The notes beneath the pieces are model-generated. The model was not told the DNA's origin and made no database searches. It saw only the letters and a list, made by a program, of their open reading frames with translations. This document shows positions 33,831 to 42,863 of a stretch of DNA of 64,000 nt, one piece after another. The DNA is from JAMLIN01 sp964476625 (GTDB taxonomy: Bacteria; Pseudomonadota; Gammaproteobacteria; Burkholderiales; Burkholderiaceae_E), in contig CAYZBJ010000012.1 in the NCBI GenBank assembly GCA_964476625.1, positions 1 to 64,000 of the forward strand. The letters run 5' to 3'. A program made the translations under genes and the position numbers. Position 1 is the first letter of the stretch. Every line of letters starts with the position of its first letter.

Positions 33831-36800
33831 ATGCTCGATGGTCTGCGCAGGATAGTTCTCAGCCCGCCGGTGCGCATCGTCGCGGCGGTCGTGGTGGTAT
33901 GGCTGCTGTTCGCCTGGTTCGCGGTCGGTCCGATCCTCAAGTGGGCAGCGCCGAAGTACATCGCCGCGCATGGCGAACGGGTGCTGACGATCGAGCGGGC
34001 GCACTTCAATCCGTTCCGGCTCGCGCTCGAGATCGAGGGCGCCCGGCTCACCGAGCCCGACGGCGCACCGCTGTTGGCGTTCGAGCGCTTCCTCGCCGAC
34101 TTCGAGCTTGCCAGTCTCGTGCGAGGCGCCTGGACCTTCCGCGAGATCGTCCTCGATGCGCCCTCGACCCTGGTGGCCCTGCGCGCCGATGGCTCGCTCA
34201 ACTGGCTCGATTTCATCGCCGGCTTCGCCAGCGACGAACCGGCGCCCGAGCGCGATCCCGGCCCGCCGCGACTGCTCGTCGATCGGCTGGCAGTGACCCG
34301 CGGAACGGCGGACTTCTCGGACCGCAAGTTCGTCGACGACTTCGAAACCCGGATCGAGCCGATCGACTTCGAGGTCCGGGAGCTCTCGACCCTGCCCGAC
34401 GAGCAGGGCCGGCACAGCCTGCAGTTGCGCACCGAGATCGGGGCCCAGCTGCAATGGCAGGGTAGCCTCGGCCTCAACCCCTTGCTCGCGACCGGTGACG
34501 TGGTGCTCTCGGACCTGGTGTTCGAGCGGATCTGGCCTTATCTCGAACCCCGCCTCGCGATGGCGCCGCCCAAGGGCAGCGGCGAGATCCGCTTCGCCTA
34601 TCGCCTCGGCTACGAGAACAGCGGAATGTCGATGGTGGTCGATCGCATTGCGGCGACGATCACGGAACTCGGCATCGCCGGCAACGATGCGGCCGAGCCG
34701 GGGATCCGCCTCGATTCGATCGCGCTGGCGGGTGGGCACTTCGACCTGCAGGCCCGCAGTGCAAGCGTCGAGTCGCTCGATATCAGCGGCGGGCGCATCG
34801 CGGCCAGGCGCGGGGCCGATGGCGCCATCGACATCGCATCCTGGTTCGCGCCGCCGGCCGACGCGGCGCCTGCTGCATCGGAGGCACCAGCATCGGAGGC
34901 ACCAGCGGCACAGGCATCGGCAGCCGGGACGAGCACGGGCGACACGCCGCCCGCGCCCGCCACGCCCGCGGTATCCGAAGCGACCCCGGCCACGCCACCG
35001 GCAGGCGCGCCCATGGCCGACGAGACCTGGCGCTTCGGCATCGGCCGGGTCGGCATCGACGGCATCGCGGTGCACTACCTCGACGAGGGCTTCGCGCGGC
35101 CGCTGACGGCCGACATCGGCAAGCTGAAGCTGGGCTTCAAGGTCGATGGCGAAGCCGGCGGGCAGGCGCCGCAGGTGGAGGTCCGGGAGTTCGGTGTCGA
35201 ACTCGCCGATATCTCGCTGGTGGCCGACGGCATCGAGGAGCCGATACTCGGCCTGGCCGGGGCGAACCTCGAGTCGGGCGGGCTCGATCTCGCGCAGCGC
35301 GCGGTGACGATCGGCAACATCCGCCTCCAGGGCGCGAAGCTGGCGGCTGCGCGCGATGCCGATGGCGCGATCGCGGTGCTCGATGCCTTCGCCCCGGCTG
35401 CCTCGGCCGCTGGCGGGAAGCCCGCCGCCGCGTCCAACGGTGCGAAACCGGCGGTGGCCGCGAAGAAGGCCGACGAGCCAGCTCCAGTGGCTGCGTCCGG
35501 CGACGACGCCTGGCGATACCAGGTCGGCGAGGTCACGCTCGACGGCGGACAGGTCGACCTGCTTGATGCGTCGGTCAAGCCGGCGGCCGCCCTTGGCCTG
35601 CAGGACATCCACGTCGCGGTGCGCGACATCAGCGAGGACCTCGGGAAGAAGTGGCCGGTCGAAGCGAGCTTCGCGGTCCGCGACGGAGGCAAGTTCACGG
35701 CGAAAGGCGCCATCGTCGCCGGTGCGCCGTCGGGTGAGCTCGAGCTGCGGCTCTCGGGGCTCGGGCTCGGGATCGCCCAACCCTACCTGAGCGAGTTCGC
35801 ACGCCTGCGCATCGCCGGCGGCAGCCTCGCGAGCGCGGGGCGGCTGCGCTTTGGCGATGGCAAGTTCCGCTACGACGGCAGTGTCGACATCGGCGACCTC
35901 GACCTGCACGAACTCGACACGAAGGCGACCTTGCTCGGCTGGAAGTCGCTGTCGACCAGGAAGCTCTCGGTGCGGGAGGACCGGGTCGAGATCGGCGAGT
36001 TGCTGCTCGACAGCCTGCGCTCGAAGCTGATCATCTTCGAGGACCGCAGCGTCAATGTCGCCAGGGTGATCGGCCCGGCCGAGCCGGCCGGGCAGGGGCA
36101 AGCCGCGGCGGCAGCCAGGGAAGCGAAGGAAGGCGGGAAAAATGCGCAGGCGGCTGCCGGCAAGCCGGCGTTCAGGGTCGGCATCGAGCGCCTGCGCCTG
36201 GTCAATGGCGACGTCGACTTCGCCGACCTGTCGCTGGCGCTGCCTTTCGGCACCCGGATCCATGAACTGAAAGGCGAGCTTGCCGGGCTGTCGAACGACC
36301 CCGACAGCGCGTCGACGATCGCGCTCGACGGCAAGGTCGACGAGTACGGCTCGGCGAAGGTCGGCGGCGAGATCAACCTCTTCGCGCCGGCCGAGCATAC
36401 CGATGCGAAGGTCGAATTCCGCAACGTCGAGATGACCAACCTGACACCGTACTCGGCGACCTTCGCCGGGCGGCGCATCGCCTCGGGCAAGCTCTCGCTC
36501 GATCTCGAGTACAAGATCGCGGAGAAGCAGTTGCAGGGCGACAACCGGATCCTCATGGAGCAGCTCACCCTGGGCGAGAAGGTCGAATCGGAAGATGCGC
36601 CGGACCTGCCGCTCGATCTTGCCCTCGCGATCCTCAAGGACAGCCAGGGGCGCATCGACCTCGGCCTGCCGGTATCGGGTTCGCTCGAGGATCCGCAATT
36701 CAGCTTCGGCGGCCTGATCGGCAAGGCCTTGCTCGGCCTCGTCACGAAGATCGTGACGGCGCCGTTCCGGGCGCTCGGTGCCCTGTTCGGCGGCGGCGAG

Positions 36801-37526
36801 GATGTCGACATGTCGCAGATCGCCTTCGATGCCGGCAGCGCGGAGTTATCCGGGCGCGAGCGTGAGAAACTCGCCCGGCTCGCCGAGGCCCTTGGCAAGC
36901 GACCCAACCTCGCGCTCGAGATCGAACCGGGCGTCAACCCAGAGGTCGATGGCAGGGCGCTGCGCGACGTCCAGCTGCGGCGCGAGATCGCTGGCCGCCT
37001 CGGGCGCAGCATCAAGGCTGGCGACGACCCCGGCCCGCTCGCGATGGGCGATGGCGCGACCCGCTCGGCGCTCGACGGGCTCTTCATCGAGCGCTTCAAC
37101 GCCCATGAACTCAAGCAGCTCCGGCAAGCGGCGCCGGAAGCCGCTGGCGGTGATGCCGCCGGAGGCGAGGGCGACGAGGCCAGGGATAGCGCCCCCGCCG
37201 CTGGCGCAAGCGCCACGGGCGACGACGCAGCGAAACCGAAGCCGGCCGGCGAGAACAATGCCTACCGCAAGATCTTCGAGCGCCTGCGCGATGCCGAGAC
37301 CCTCGACGAGGCCGCCATGGCCGCGCTCGGCAAGCAGCGTGGCGAGGCGATTCGCGCCGAGCTCGAGGCCAAGGGGCTGGCTGCCGGTCGCATGAAGATC
37401 GCAGCGCCCGCCGATCGCGAAGCGAAGGACGGCGCCGTCCTGGTCGGGCTCGGGCTCGATGCGCAAGGATCGGCCGGCGGTGCGCCTGCCGCCTCGTCCG
37501 ACGCTGCGCCGGCCGGCCGCCACTGA
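33831..37526 (+). CDS. Large DUF748 (AsmA-like) protein
   Basis: A 1231-aa protein with one N-terminal membrane anchor (residues 15-37) and a long beta-rich DUF748 body with repeated ADxxxLxxxDxxL-type strands. Two Ala/Pro/Thr-rich linkers (about 340-395 and 525-555) separate modules. The C-terminus contains the OmpA-like IAFDAGSAELSGREREKLARLAEAL segment (about 983-1007). AsmA-like proteins work in envelope lipid transport or outer-membrane assembly; a specific role is unknown. GGGAGGAGCTCG precedes the ATG. Confidence 0.88.
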   Translation: MLDGLRRIVLSPPVRIVAAVVVVWLLFAWFAVGPILKWAAPKYIAAHGERVLTIERAHFNPFRLALEIEGARLTEPDGAPLLAFERFLADFELASLVRGAWTFREIVLDAPSTLVALRADGSLNWLDFIAGFASDEPAPERDPGPPRLLVDRLAVTRGTADFSDRKFVDDFETRIEPIDFEVRELSTLPDEQGRHSLQLRTEIGAQLQWQGSLGLNPLLATGDVVLSDLVFERIWPYLEPRLAMAPPKGSGEIRFAYRLGYENSGMSMVVDRIAATITELGIAGNDAAEPGIRLDSIALAGGHFDLQARSASVESLDISGGRIAARRGADGAIDIASWFAPPADAAPAASEAPASEAPAAQASAAGTSTGDTPPAPATPAVSEATPATPPAGAPMADETWRFGIGRVGIDGIAVHYLDEGFARPLTADIGKLKLGFKVDGEAGGQAPQVEVREFGVELADISLVADGIEEPILGLAGANLESGGLDLAQRAVTIGNIRLQGAKLAAARDADGAIAVLDAFAPAASAAGGKPAAASNGAKPAVAAKKADEPAPVAASGDDAWRYQVGEVTLDGGQVDLLDASVKPAAALGLQDIHVAVRDISEDLGKKWPVEASFAVRDGGKFTAKGAIVAGAPSGELELRLSGLGLGIAQPYLSEFARLRIAGGSLASAGRLRFGDGKFRYDGSVDIGDLDLHELDTKATLLGWKSLSTRKLSVREDRVEIGELLLDSLRSKLIIFEDRSVNVARVIGPAEPAGQGQAAAAAREAKEGGKNAQAAAGKPAFRVGIERLRLVNGDVDFADLSLALPFGTRIHELKGELAGLSNDPDSASTIALDGKVDEYGSAKVGGEINLFAPAEHTDAKVEFRNVEMTNLTPYSATFAGRRIASGKLSLDLEYKIAEKQLQGDNRILMEQLTLGEKVESEDAPDLPLDLALAILKDSQGRIDLGLPVSGSLEDPQFSFGGLIGKALLGLVTKIVTAPFRALGALFGGGEDVDMSQIAFDAGSAELSGREREKLARLAEALGKRPNLALEIEPGVNPEVDGRALRDVQLRREIAGRLGRSIKAGDDPGPLAMGDGATRSALDGLFIERFNAHELKQLRQAAPEAAGGDAAGGEGDEARDSAPAAGASATGDDAAKPKPAGENNAYRKIFERLRDAETLDEAAMAALGKQRGEAIRAELEAKGLAAGRMKIAAPADREAKDGAVLVGLGLDAQGSAGGAPAASSDAAPAGRH

Positions 37527-37528
37527 GT

Positions 37529-37544
37529 CCAGCCCTGCGGCTGG
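37529..37544 (+). terminator. Hairpin after the DUF748 gene
   Basis: CCAGCC-CTGC-GGCTGG, a perfect 6-bp stem just after the stop codon; no T tract. Confidence 0.3.
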
Positions 37545-37623
37545 CGCATGCGAGGCTGGCGGAGATCTCATGCCGCGCCGCGCGGGCGCTGTACACAATG
37601 GGTCTCCGACAAGGAGGCGTCTC

Positions 37624-38034
37624 ATGCAATACCGTTTCGATGTGCACGAAGAGTGCGTGCGCCTGCGCCTGAGACCGGGCGCGATGATCCGCTGTGTCGG
37701 CGGCCGATTGTGGATCACCTTCGAAGCGCGGCGGACCGGGGCGCCGAGTCCGGACCTGCATCTCGCCGCCGGCCAGGGCCTGCGGGTCGAAGTCGACGCC
37801 GCGTGGTTCGTCACCAGCCTCGACAAGGGGGTCGTGGGCCGCTGCGTGGTCGACCTGTCGCGCGAGCGGGCCGGGTGGATTCAGCTCGCGCTGCGACGGC
37901 TTTGCGCGCCGGCTTCGTTCCTGATCCAGGATGCGACGGCGAGCACCTCGTCGCGGGGATGCTCGTCGGCCTGGATCAGCCAGTACCGGTTCGGGCTCGG
38001 CACGGTCGTTTGCGCAGGCAACCGCGCAAGCTGA
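37624..38034 (+). CDS. DUF2917 domain protein
   Basis: A 136-aa small protein with a cupin-like DUF2917 core (LRLRPGAMIRCVGGRLWITFE at about 13-33, then DLHLAAGQGLRVE). The start follows a strong AAGGAGG. The last 50 residues run antisense into the LysR gene (overlap 37881-38034) and look unlike the family; the ancestral stop may have been lost. Function unknown. Confidence 0.75.
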   Translation: MQYRFDVHEECVRLRLRPGAMIRCVGGRLWITFEARRTGAPSPDLHLAAGQGLRVEVDAAWFVTSLDKGVVGRCVVDLSRERAGWIQLALRRLCAPASFLIQDATASTSSRGCSSAWISQYRFGLGTVVCAGNRAS

Positions 38035-38819
38035 CCCTGGTCGAGCAGCGACTGGACCAGCTCGATCCGACCGAGCGCGAGGCCCTGGCCGGCAAGCGCG
38101 GCATGGACGATCTGGTCGTACTGGTTGAAGCGCAGGATGCCGCGCCGGGTGGCCAGCTGCCAACTCTCGTCGTCGAGCCAGGCCCGCCACTGCAGCCAGG
38201 GCCGGGGATGGTCCAGTTCCAGTTCGATGAGCGGCAGCCGGTTGAGCGTTTCGCGTGCCCGAGCCAGGTCGGCGCGCAGCGAGGGATGCGCGATCGGTGC
38301 GACCGTCTCGCAGAACAGCAGCATCGCATCGGGTGGCGCCATTGCATCCCGGCAATAGCGGATCGCGAGATCGATGCCGTCGCCCGGCAACTCGGCGATC
38401 GCGTTGCTCGCCGACAGGCGCACGTCGATTCCCGGATGCAGCGACTTGAGTTGGCCGAGGCGCGGCAGCAGCCACAGGCCGGTGACCCCGATGCTGGCCG
38501 ATACGGTGACCGGGCGCGGATTGCCCGCGCCGCGCACCTCGGCGACGGCGTCCTGCAGGCGGCGCAGGGCCGCATCGGCGACATGGAACAGTTGCTCCCC
38601 CTCGGCCGTGAAGGCGATGCCCCGATGCCGGCGAACCAGCAGGGCGACGCCGAGCCGCTCCTCGAGCGAGCGCACCTGCCGGCTGACCGCCGACTGGCTC
38701 AGGCAGAGGTCGTCGGCAGCGGCGGTGATGCTCATGCGGCGCCCGACGGCGACGAAACCCCGCAGCAGGTCGAGCGGGGGCAGTCGGGTCAACGAAGTCA
38801 GGGCAGGCATGGTCGACAT
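37881..38819 (-). CDS. LysR family regulator, GcvA type
   Basis: A 312-aa regulator. The winged helix-turn-helix is at about 16-75 (PLDLLRGFVAVGRRMSITAAADDLCLSQSAVSRQVRSLE in pieces), followed by a LysR substrate domain ending in VASWIRNEA. GcvA-like members also start LPPLDLLRxFxAV. It is divergent from the isocitrate-lyase-like gene at 39023, a plausible target. Confidence 0.92.
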   Translation of the reverse strand: MSTMPALTSLTRLPPLDLLRGFVAVGRRMSITAAADDLCLSQSAVSRQVRSLEERLGVALLVRRHRGIAFTAEGEQLFHVADAALRRLQDAVAEVRGAGNPRPVTVSASIGVTGLWLLPRLGQLKSLHPGIDVRLSASNAIAELPGDGIDLAIRYCRDAMAPPDAMLLFCETVAPIAHPSLRADLARARETLNRLPLIELELDHPRPWLQWRAWLDDESWQLATRRGILRFNQYDQIVHAALAGQGLALGRIELVQSLLDQGQLARLPAQTTVPSPNRYWLIQADEHPRDEVLAVASWIRNEAGAQSRRSAS

Positions 38820-39022
38820 CCGTGGGATTCTGGCGGCTCAATTGCGCCAGCCGTGGAAGCGCGATGCAAGCGAAATCGACGCACCGGCGACATGCGCGTC
38901 GTGCATGCAAGGACGACACGAAGATGATTCGGTCCCGGCCGGCGCACGGGTGTATCGTCGGCGCTGGCGGTGGTCGCCCGCGGATCGCGGCGCCCGCCAT
39001 CTTCCAGGGCCATCGAGGACCG

Positions 39023-39883
39023 ATGATGACTGCCACCACTGCGAGCCAGGCCGAGCGTGCGGCCGCCTTCGTCGCCCTGCACGAGGCCCCCCGGGGATTC
39101 GTCATTCCCAATCCCTGGGATGCCGGTTCGGCGCGCCTGCTGCATGCGCTGGGCTTTGCCGCGCTGGCCAGTACCAGTGCCGGCTTCGCGTTCTCGCATG
39201 CGCGGCCTGACTACGGCATCCGCCGCGAGGACCTGATGGCCCACCTGGCCGAGATCGCCGCGGCCACGCCGCTGCCGCTCAACGCCGACCTCGAGAACGG
39301 CTTCGGCGACGAGCCCGCCGAATGCGCCAGGACGATCGAGCTTGCCGCTGCCGTCGGCGTCGTCGGCGGCTCGATCGAGGATTCCACCGGCCGGCCCGAC
39401 GCGCCGATCCATCCGCGCGAACTCGCCGTCGAACGGGTTCGCGCCGCGGCCGAAGCGGCGCATTCGCAGTCGACGCCCTTCCTGCTCACCGCCCGTTGCG
39501 AGAACTACTTCGTCGGCCGGCCCGACCTGGCCGATACGATCGCCCGCCTGCAGGCCTACCAGGAAGCCGGCGCCGACGTGCTCTATGCGCCGGCGCTGGC
39601 CAGTCGCGAGGACATCGCCACCGTGCTGCGCGAGATCGACCGGCCGCTCAATGTCCTGTTCGGGGTGGCGGGCATGGTCATGGGCATCGACGACCTGCTC
39701 GCCCTGGGGGTCCAGCGCATCAGCACCGGTGGTACGCTTGCGCGGGCCGCGATCGGTGGGATGCTGCGCGCTGCGATCGCCTTGCGCGACGGGGGCCGGG
39801 TCGACTATGCCGCCGGCGCGACGCCGGGCGCGTTGCTCAACAAGCTGTTCTCCGATCCGCAGGCGCGTCTCGAACTCGATTGA
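39023..39883 (+). CDS. Isocitrate lyase / PEP mutase superfamily protein
   Basis: A 286-aa (beta/alpha)8 enzyme of the PEP-mutase-like group. It has the family N-terminus FVIPNPWDAGSARLL (about 25-39), the metal-binding NADLENGFGD (about 87-96) and VGGSIEDS (about 113-120). The catalytic CxxGHC-type loop of true isocitrate lyase is absent, so it is probably a carboxyphosphonoenolpyruvate mutase-like or oxaloacetate-type lyase. GAGGA precedes two adjacent ATGs (39023, 39026). It is divergent from the LysR gene. Confidence 0.88.
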   Translation: MMTATTASQAERAAAFVALHEAPRGFVIPNPWDAGSARLLHALGFAALASTSAGFAFSHARPDYGIRREDLMAHLAEIAAATPLPLNADLENGFGDEPAECARTIELAAAVGVVGGSIEDSTGRPDAPIHPRELAVERVRAAAEAAHSQSTPFLLTARCENYFVGRPDLADTIARLQAYQEAGADVLYAPALASREDIATVLREIDRPLNVLFGVAGMVMGIDDLLALGVQRISTGGTLARAAIGGMLRAAIALRDGGRVDYAAGATPGALLNKLFSDPQARLELD

Positions 39884-39971
39884 GCGCAGTCCACTCCCGT
39901 CCTCGCATCGCCGGTGAGGGACCGGGGGAAATCCTCGTGCGCGGCGCCATGCAACGAACAACGAGTCTTCC

Positions 39972-40730
39972 ATGAACGAACTGATCTCCGCGACGCAAGG
40001 CGTTTCGCTCGGCCTGGTCGCGCTGGTTTTCCTGCTCGCCGGCTTCGTCAAGGGCGTCGTCGGGCTCGGCCTGCCGACGGTGGCGATCGCGGTGCTCGCG
40101 CAACTGATGCCGCCGGCCGCCGCTGCCGGCCTGTTGATCGTGCCGTCCCTGCTCACCAACGTCTGGCAGACCCGACCCTTCGCCAGGCTCGGCATCCTGC
40201 TTCGGCGGCTCGCGCCGATGCAGCTGGCCGTCTTCGTCGGCACCCTCGCCACCGCCTGGTTGCTCGGTGCACCGGCCGGCAGCTGGGCCCGCGTCGGCCT
40301 CGGCGTGGCGCTGCTCGCCTATGCGGGCTGGGGCCTGGCCGGCGCCCGCTTCGCGGTCGCGCCGGGTACGGAGCGCTGGCTCGGCCCCGTGGTCGGCCTG
40401 CTCACCGGGGTGATCACCGCGGCAACGGGGGTATTCGTGGTGCCGGCGGTTCCCTACCTGCAGTCGCTCGGGCTGCAGCGCGCCGACCTGGTCCAGGCGA
40501 TGGGCATCTCGTTCACCGTCTCGACTGTCGCGCTCGGCATCGGCCTGGGCTGGAACGGGGCGTTCCCGCGCGAGGTCGTCGTCGCGTCGACCCTGATGCT
40601 GCTGCCGGCGATCGCTGGCATGTGGATCGGCCAGAAGCTCGGCGAGCGGATGTCGCCCGAGCTGTTTCGCAAGGTGCTGCTCTGGAGCCTCGTCGTGCTG
40701 GGCGGCCAGATGGTGCTGCGCGGCCTCTGA
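39972..40730 (+). CDS. TSUP family transporter (TauE/SafE)
   Basis: A 252-aa membrane protein with eight predicted helices and two TauE/SafE repeats; typical GFVKGVVGLGLPTVAIAVL at about 24-42. The family exports sulfite, sulfoacetate and related organosulfur anions. It follows the PEP-mutase-like gene by 88 bases in the same direction. Substrate unknown. Confidence 0.9.
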   Translation: MNELISATQGVSLGLVALVFLLAGFVKGVVGLGLPTVAIAVLAQLMPPAAAAGLLIVPSLLTNVWQTRPFARLGILLRRLAPMQLAVFVGTLATAWLLGAPAGSWARVGLGVALLAYAGWGLAGARFAVAPGTERWLGPVVGLLTGVITAATGVFVVPAVPYLQSLGLQRADLVQAMGISFTVSTVALGIGLGWNGAFPREVVVASTLMLLPAIAGMWIGQKLGERMSPELFRKVLLWSLVVLGGQMVLRGL

Positions 40731-40814
40731 AACGAAGCGACCCCTGTCTTCGCCGCCCCAAGGGGCGATCAGTGGCTGCGGGCGACCTGGGCGCCACCGG
40801 TACGGCCTCGCGTT

Positions 40815-40958
40815 TTACGAGCAGAAGCTCACCAGGGCGAGCATCACGGCCTCGAGGTCGGGGTCGAACCAGCAGGCGAGGACCACGGTCGCCGCGATGC
40901 CAAGTGCGACCAGGGGCGCCAGCAGGGCCAGTAGCCCGGGGGCGGCATGGCTGCTCAT
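40815..40958 (-). CDS. Small membrane protein, 47 aa
   Basis: A 48-codon frame: MSSHAAPGLLALLAPLVALG, then IAATVVLACWFDPDLEAVML and ALVSFCS. Residues 8-29 form one strong hydrophobic helix and the tail is a second weaker one. Its ATG overlaps the stop of the MFS gene (ATGA), a coupled arrangement that argues for a real gene. No homology is recognised; it may be a small partner of the transporter. Confidence 0.6.
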   Translation of the reverse strand: MSSHAAPGLLALLAPLVALGIAATVVLACWFDPDLEAVMLALVSFCS

Positions 40959-42205
40959 GCGCCGGCACCGAGCGGCGCGGGCCGGCTGATCTCGCGATCA
41001 TCGATCGGCCAGTGCAGCGCGGCGGCAATCACCCCGACGGCGACCGCGATGAACCACACCGGGTCGTAGCTGCCGCTCGCCTCGTAGACGAGCGCGCCGA
41101 ACCAGACACCGAGGAAGGAGCCGATCTGGTGGCCGAGGAACACGAAGCCGAACAGGGTGGTGACGTAACGGACCCCGAAGACTTGCGAGACCAGGCCGTT
41201 GGTGAGCGGTGCGGTGCCGAGCCAGCCCAGGCCCATGACCGCGGCGAACAGGTACAGGCCGGTGCTCGAGGCGGGCAGGGTCACGAAAAGGGCGATCGCC
41301 AGCGCCCGGCCGAGGTAGATGCCCGCGAGCAGCTTCTTGCGCCGGTAGTGGCTGCCGAGAACACCGCAGGCATAGGTGCCCACGACATTGGCCAGCGCGA
41401 TGATCGCCAGCGCGACGACGCCGTCGGCCGGGCGCATGCCCCGGTCGAGCAGGTAGGCGGGCAGGTGGGTCGCGATGAACGCGAGCTGGAAGCCGCAGGC
41501 GACGAAGCCGAGGTTGAGCAGCCAGAAACCGCGATGGCCGAACGCTTCGCCGAGTGCCTCGGCAAGCTTCATGGAGCCGCCAGCCTGCGCTTCGGAAGAC
41601 TGGTGATCGGCCAGCGGCCGGGCCAGCGGCAGCAGCATCGCCATGCCGATGGCAAGGGCCACGAGCGCGCCGCTCCAGCCGAGGCCGTCGATCAGGCCCT
41701 GCGCGCCCGGCACCATCGCGAACTGGCCGAGGCCGCCGATCGCGCCGGCCAGGCCGAGCGCCCAGCCGCGGCGTTCGGCGACCACGAGGCGGCTGAGCGC
41801 GCCGTAGATCGCGCCGAAGGAGGTACCCGACAGGCCGACGCCGATGCAGGCGCCGGCGCCCCACAGGAAGGCGGCCGGCGTCGTGGCCAGCGCCATCAGC
41901 ACGAGGCCGAGCGCATAGAAGACCAGGCCGGCGACGATCACCTTCGCCGATCCGAAACGGTCGGCGACCATGCCGGCGAAGGGCTGCGCGAGGCCCCAGA
42001 CCAGGTTCTGCAGCGCCATCGCGAAGCCGAAGGTCTCGCGCGACCAGCCATGGTCGAGGCTCACGGGCAGCAGGAACAGGCCCTGCACATGGCGCACTCC
42101 GAGCGCCATGCCCATCACGATGCCGCCGGCCAGCACCAGGATCCAGGCGCTGCGATGCCGGCGGGCGAGGGACGGCGCCCCGCCCGGGGGTTCGATGCTG
42201 GCCAT
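40955..42205 (-). CDS. MFS transporter (OFA/monocarboxylate-like)
   Basis: A 416-aa twelve-helix carrier. The loop 2-3 motif reads GMVADRFGSAKVI (about 78-90), the MFS motif A equivalent. The start MGMALGVRHVQGLFLLPVS is typical of the oxalate/formate-monocarboxylate subgroup. It is 18 bases after the HCCA-isomerase-like gene and coupled to the 47-aa protein. Confidence 0.9.
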   Translation of the reverse strand: MASIEPPGGAPSLARRHRSAWILVLAGGIVMGMALGVRHVQGLFLLPVSLDHGWSRETFGFAMALQNLVWGLAQPFAGMVADRFGSAKVIVAGLVFYALGLVLMALATTPAAFLWGAGACIGVGLSGTSFGAIYGALSRLVVAERRGWALGLAGAIGGLGQFAMVPGAQGLIDGLGWSGALVALAIGMAMLLPLARPLADHQSSEAQAGGSMKLAEALGEAFGHRGFWLLNLGFVACGFQLAFIATHLPAYLLDRGMRPADGVVALAIIALANVVGTYACGVLGSHYRRKKLLAGIYLGRALAIALFVTLPASSTGLYLFAAVMGLGWLGTAPLTNGLVSQVFGVRYVTTLFGFVFLGHQIGSFLGVWFGALVYEASGSYDPVWFIAVAVGVIAAALHWPIDDREISRPAPLGAGA

Positions 42206-42223
42206 GGCCGTACTCCGCTTGCG

Positions 42224-42844
42224 TCAGCGCCGGTGGCGGACCGCGTGCTCGAGCGCATCCTCGAGCCGGTCGTTGCCCCAGAACATCTCGTCGCCGACGA
42301 AGAAGGTCGGCGCGCCGAACAGGCCGCGTCGGTGCGCCCGCTCGGTCTGCTCGCGCAAGGCGAGCTTGTTGGCGTCCGAGAGCGCCTGCGCGAGGATCGC
42401 CGCGACGGGCAACCCGAGCCGGCCGAGCGCTCCGCTGATTGCGTCGACCGAATCGATCTCGAGATCGCGGGCGAAGTTCATCCGCATCACCTCGTGGCAG
42501 AAGCCGCCGATCCACGGTTCCTCGCTGCCGGCGATCGCGACCCGCAGCGGGAGGAGCGATGCCCGCGGGAAGACGCTCGGGCGGACCAGGTCGAGTCCGT
42601 ACTTCAGGCACTGGCGCTCGATGTCGCGCCAGGCATACTCGCCCTTGAGCTTCTGGTCGACGAAGGGCGAGGCCTGCCAGCCGATGGCCCGGAAAATAGG
42701 TCCCAGCAGCACCGGTCTCCAGTGGATGGCTACCCCGCGGGCGACTGCGGCGTCCTCGATGCGCATCACGGCGAGATAGCTGTAGTGGCTCGCGAAGTCG
42801 AACCAGATCTCGATCGATGCGGCGTCCTGCGTACGCTCGATCAT
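42224..42844 (-). CDS. 2-hydroxychromene-2-carboxylate isomerase-like (DsbA-fold) protein
   Basis: A 206-aa thioredoxin-fold protein of the kappa-GST/HCCA-isomerase group. The active-site position reads FDFASHYSYL (about 15-24), with Ser in place of the DsbA CxxC, so it is an isomerase or GSH-dependent enzyme and not a disulfide oxidant. GVPTFFVGDEMFWGNDRL-like C-terminal motif is present (GAPTFFVGDEMFWGNDRL). It lies between the CmcJ-like and MFS genes. Confidence 0.9.
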   Translation of the reverse strand: MIERTQDAASIEIWFDFASHYSYLAVMRIEDAAVARGVAIHWRPVLLGPIFRAIGWQASPFVDQKLKGEYAWRDIERQCLKYGLDLVRPSVFPRASLLPLRVAIAGSEEPWIGGFCHEVMRMNFARDLEIDSVDAISGALGRLGLPVAAILAQALSDANKLALREQTERAHRRGLFGAPTFFVGDEMFWGNDRLEDALEHAVRHRR

Positions 42845-42863
42845 GCTTGCTCCATCGAGGCAT

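Noticed and set aside
31223..34477. Long minus-strand frame opposite the amidotransferase, GST and nitronate monooxygenase genes
   Set aside because: All three plus-strand genes carry family motifs and ribosome-binding sites.
33543..36698. Very long open frame on the minus strand opposite the DUF748 gene
   Set aside because: High-GC codon bias makes antisense frames stay open; the plus-strand DUF748 protein has a membrane anchor and family features, the antisense product none.
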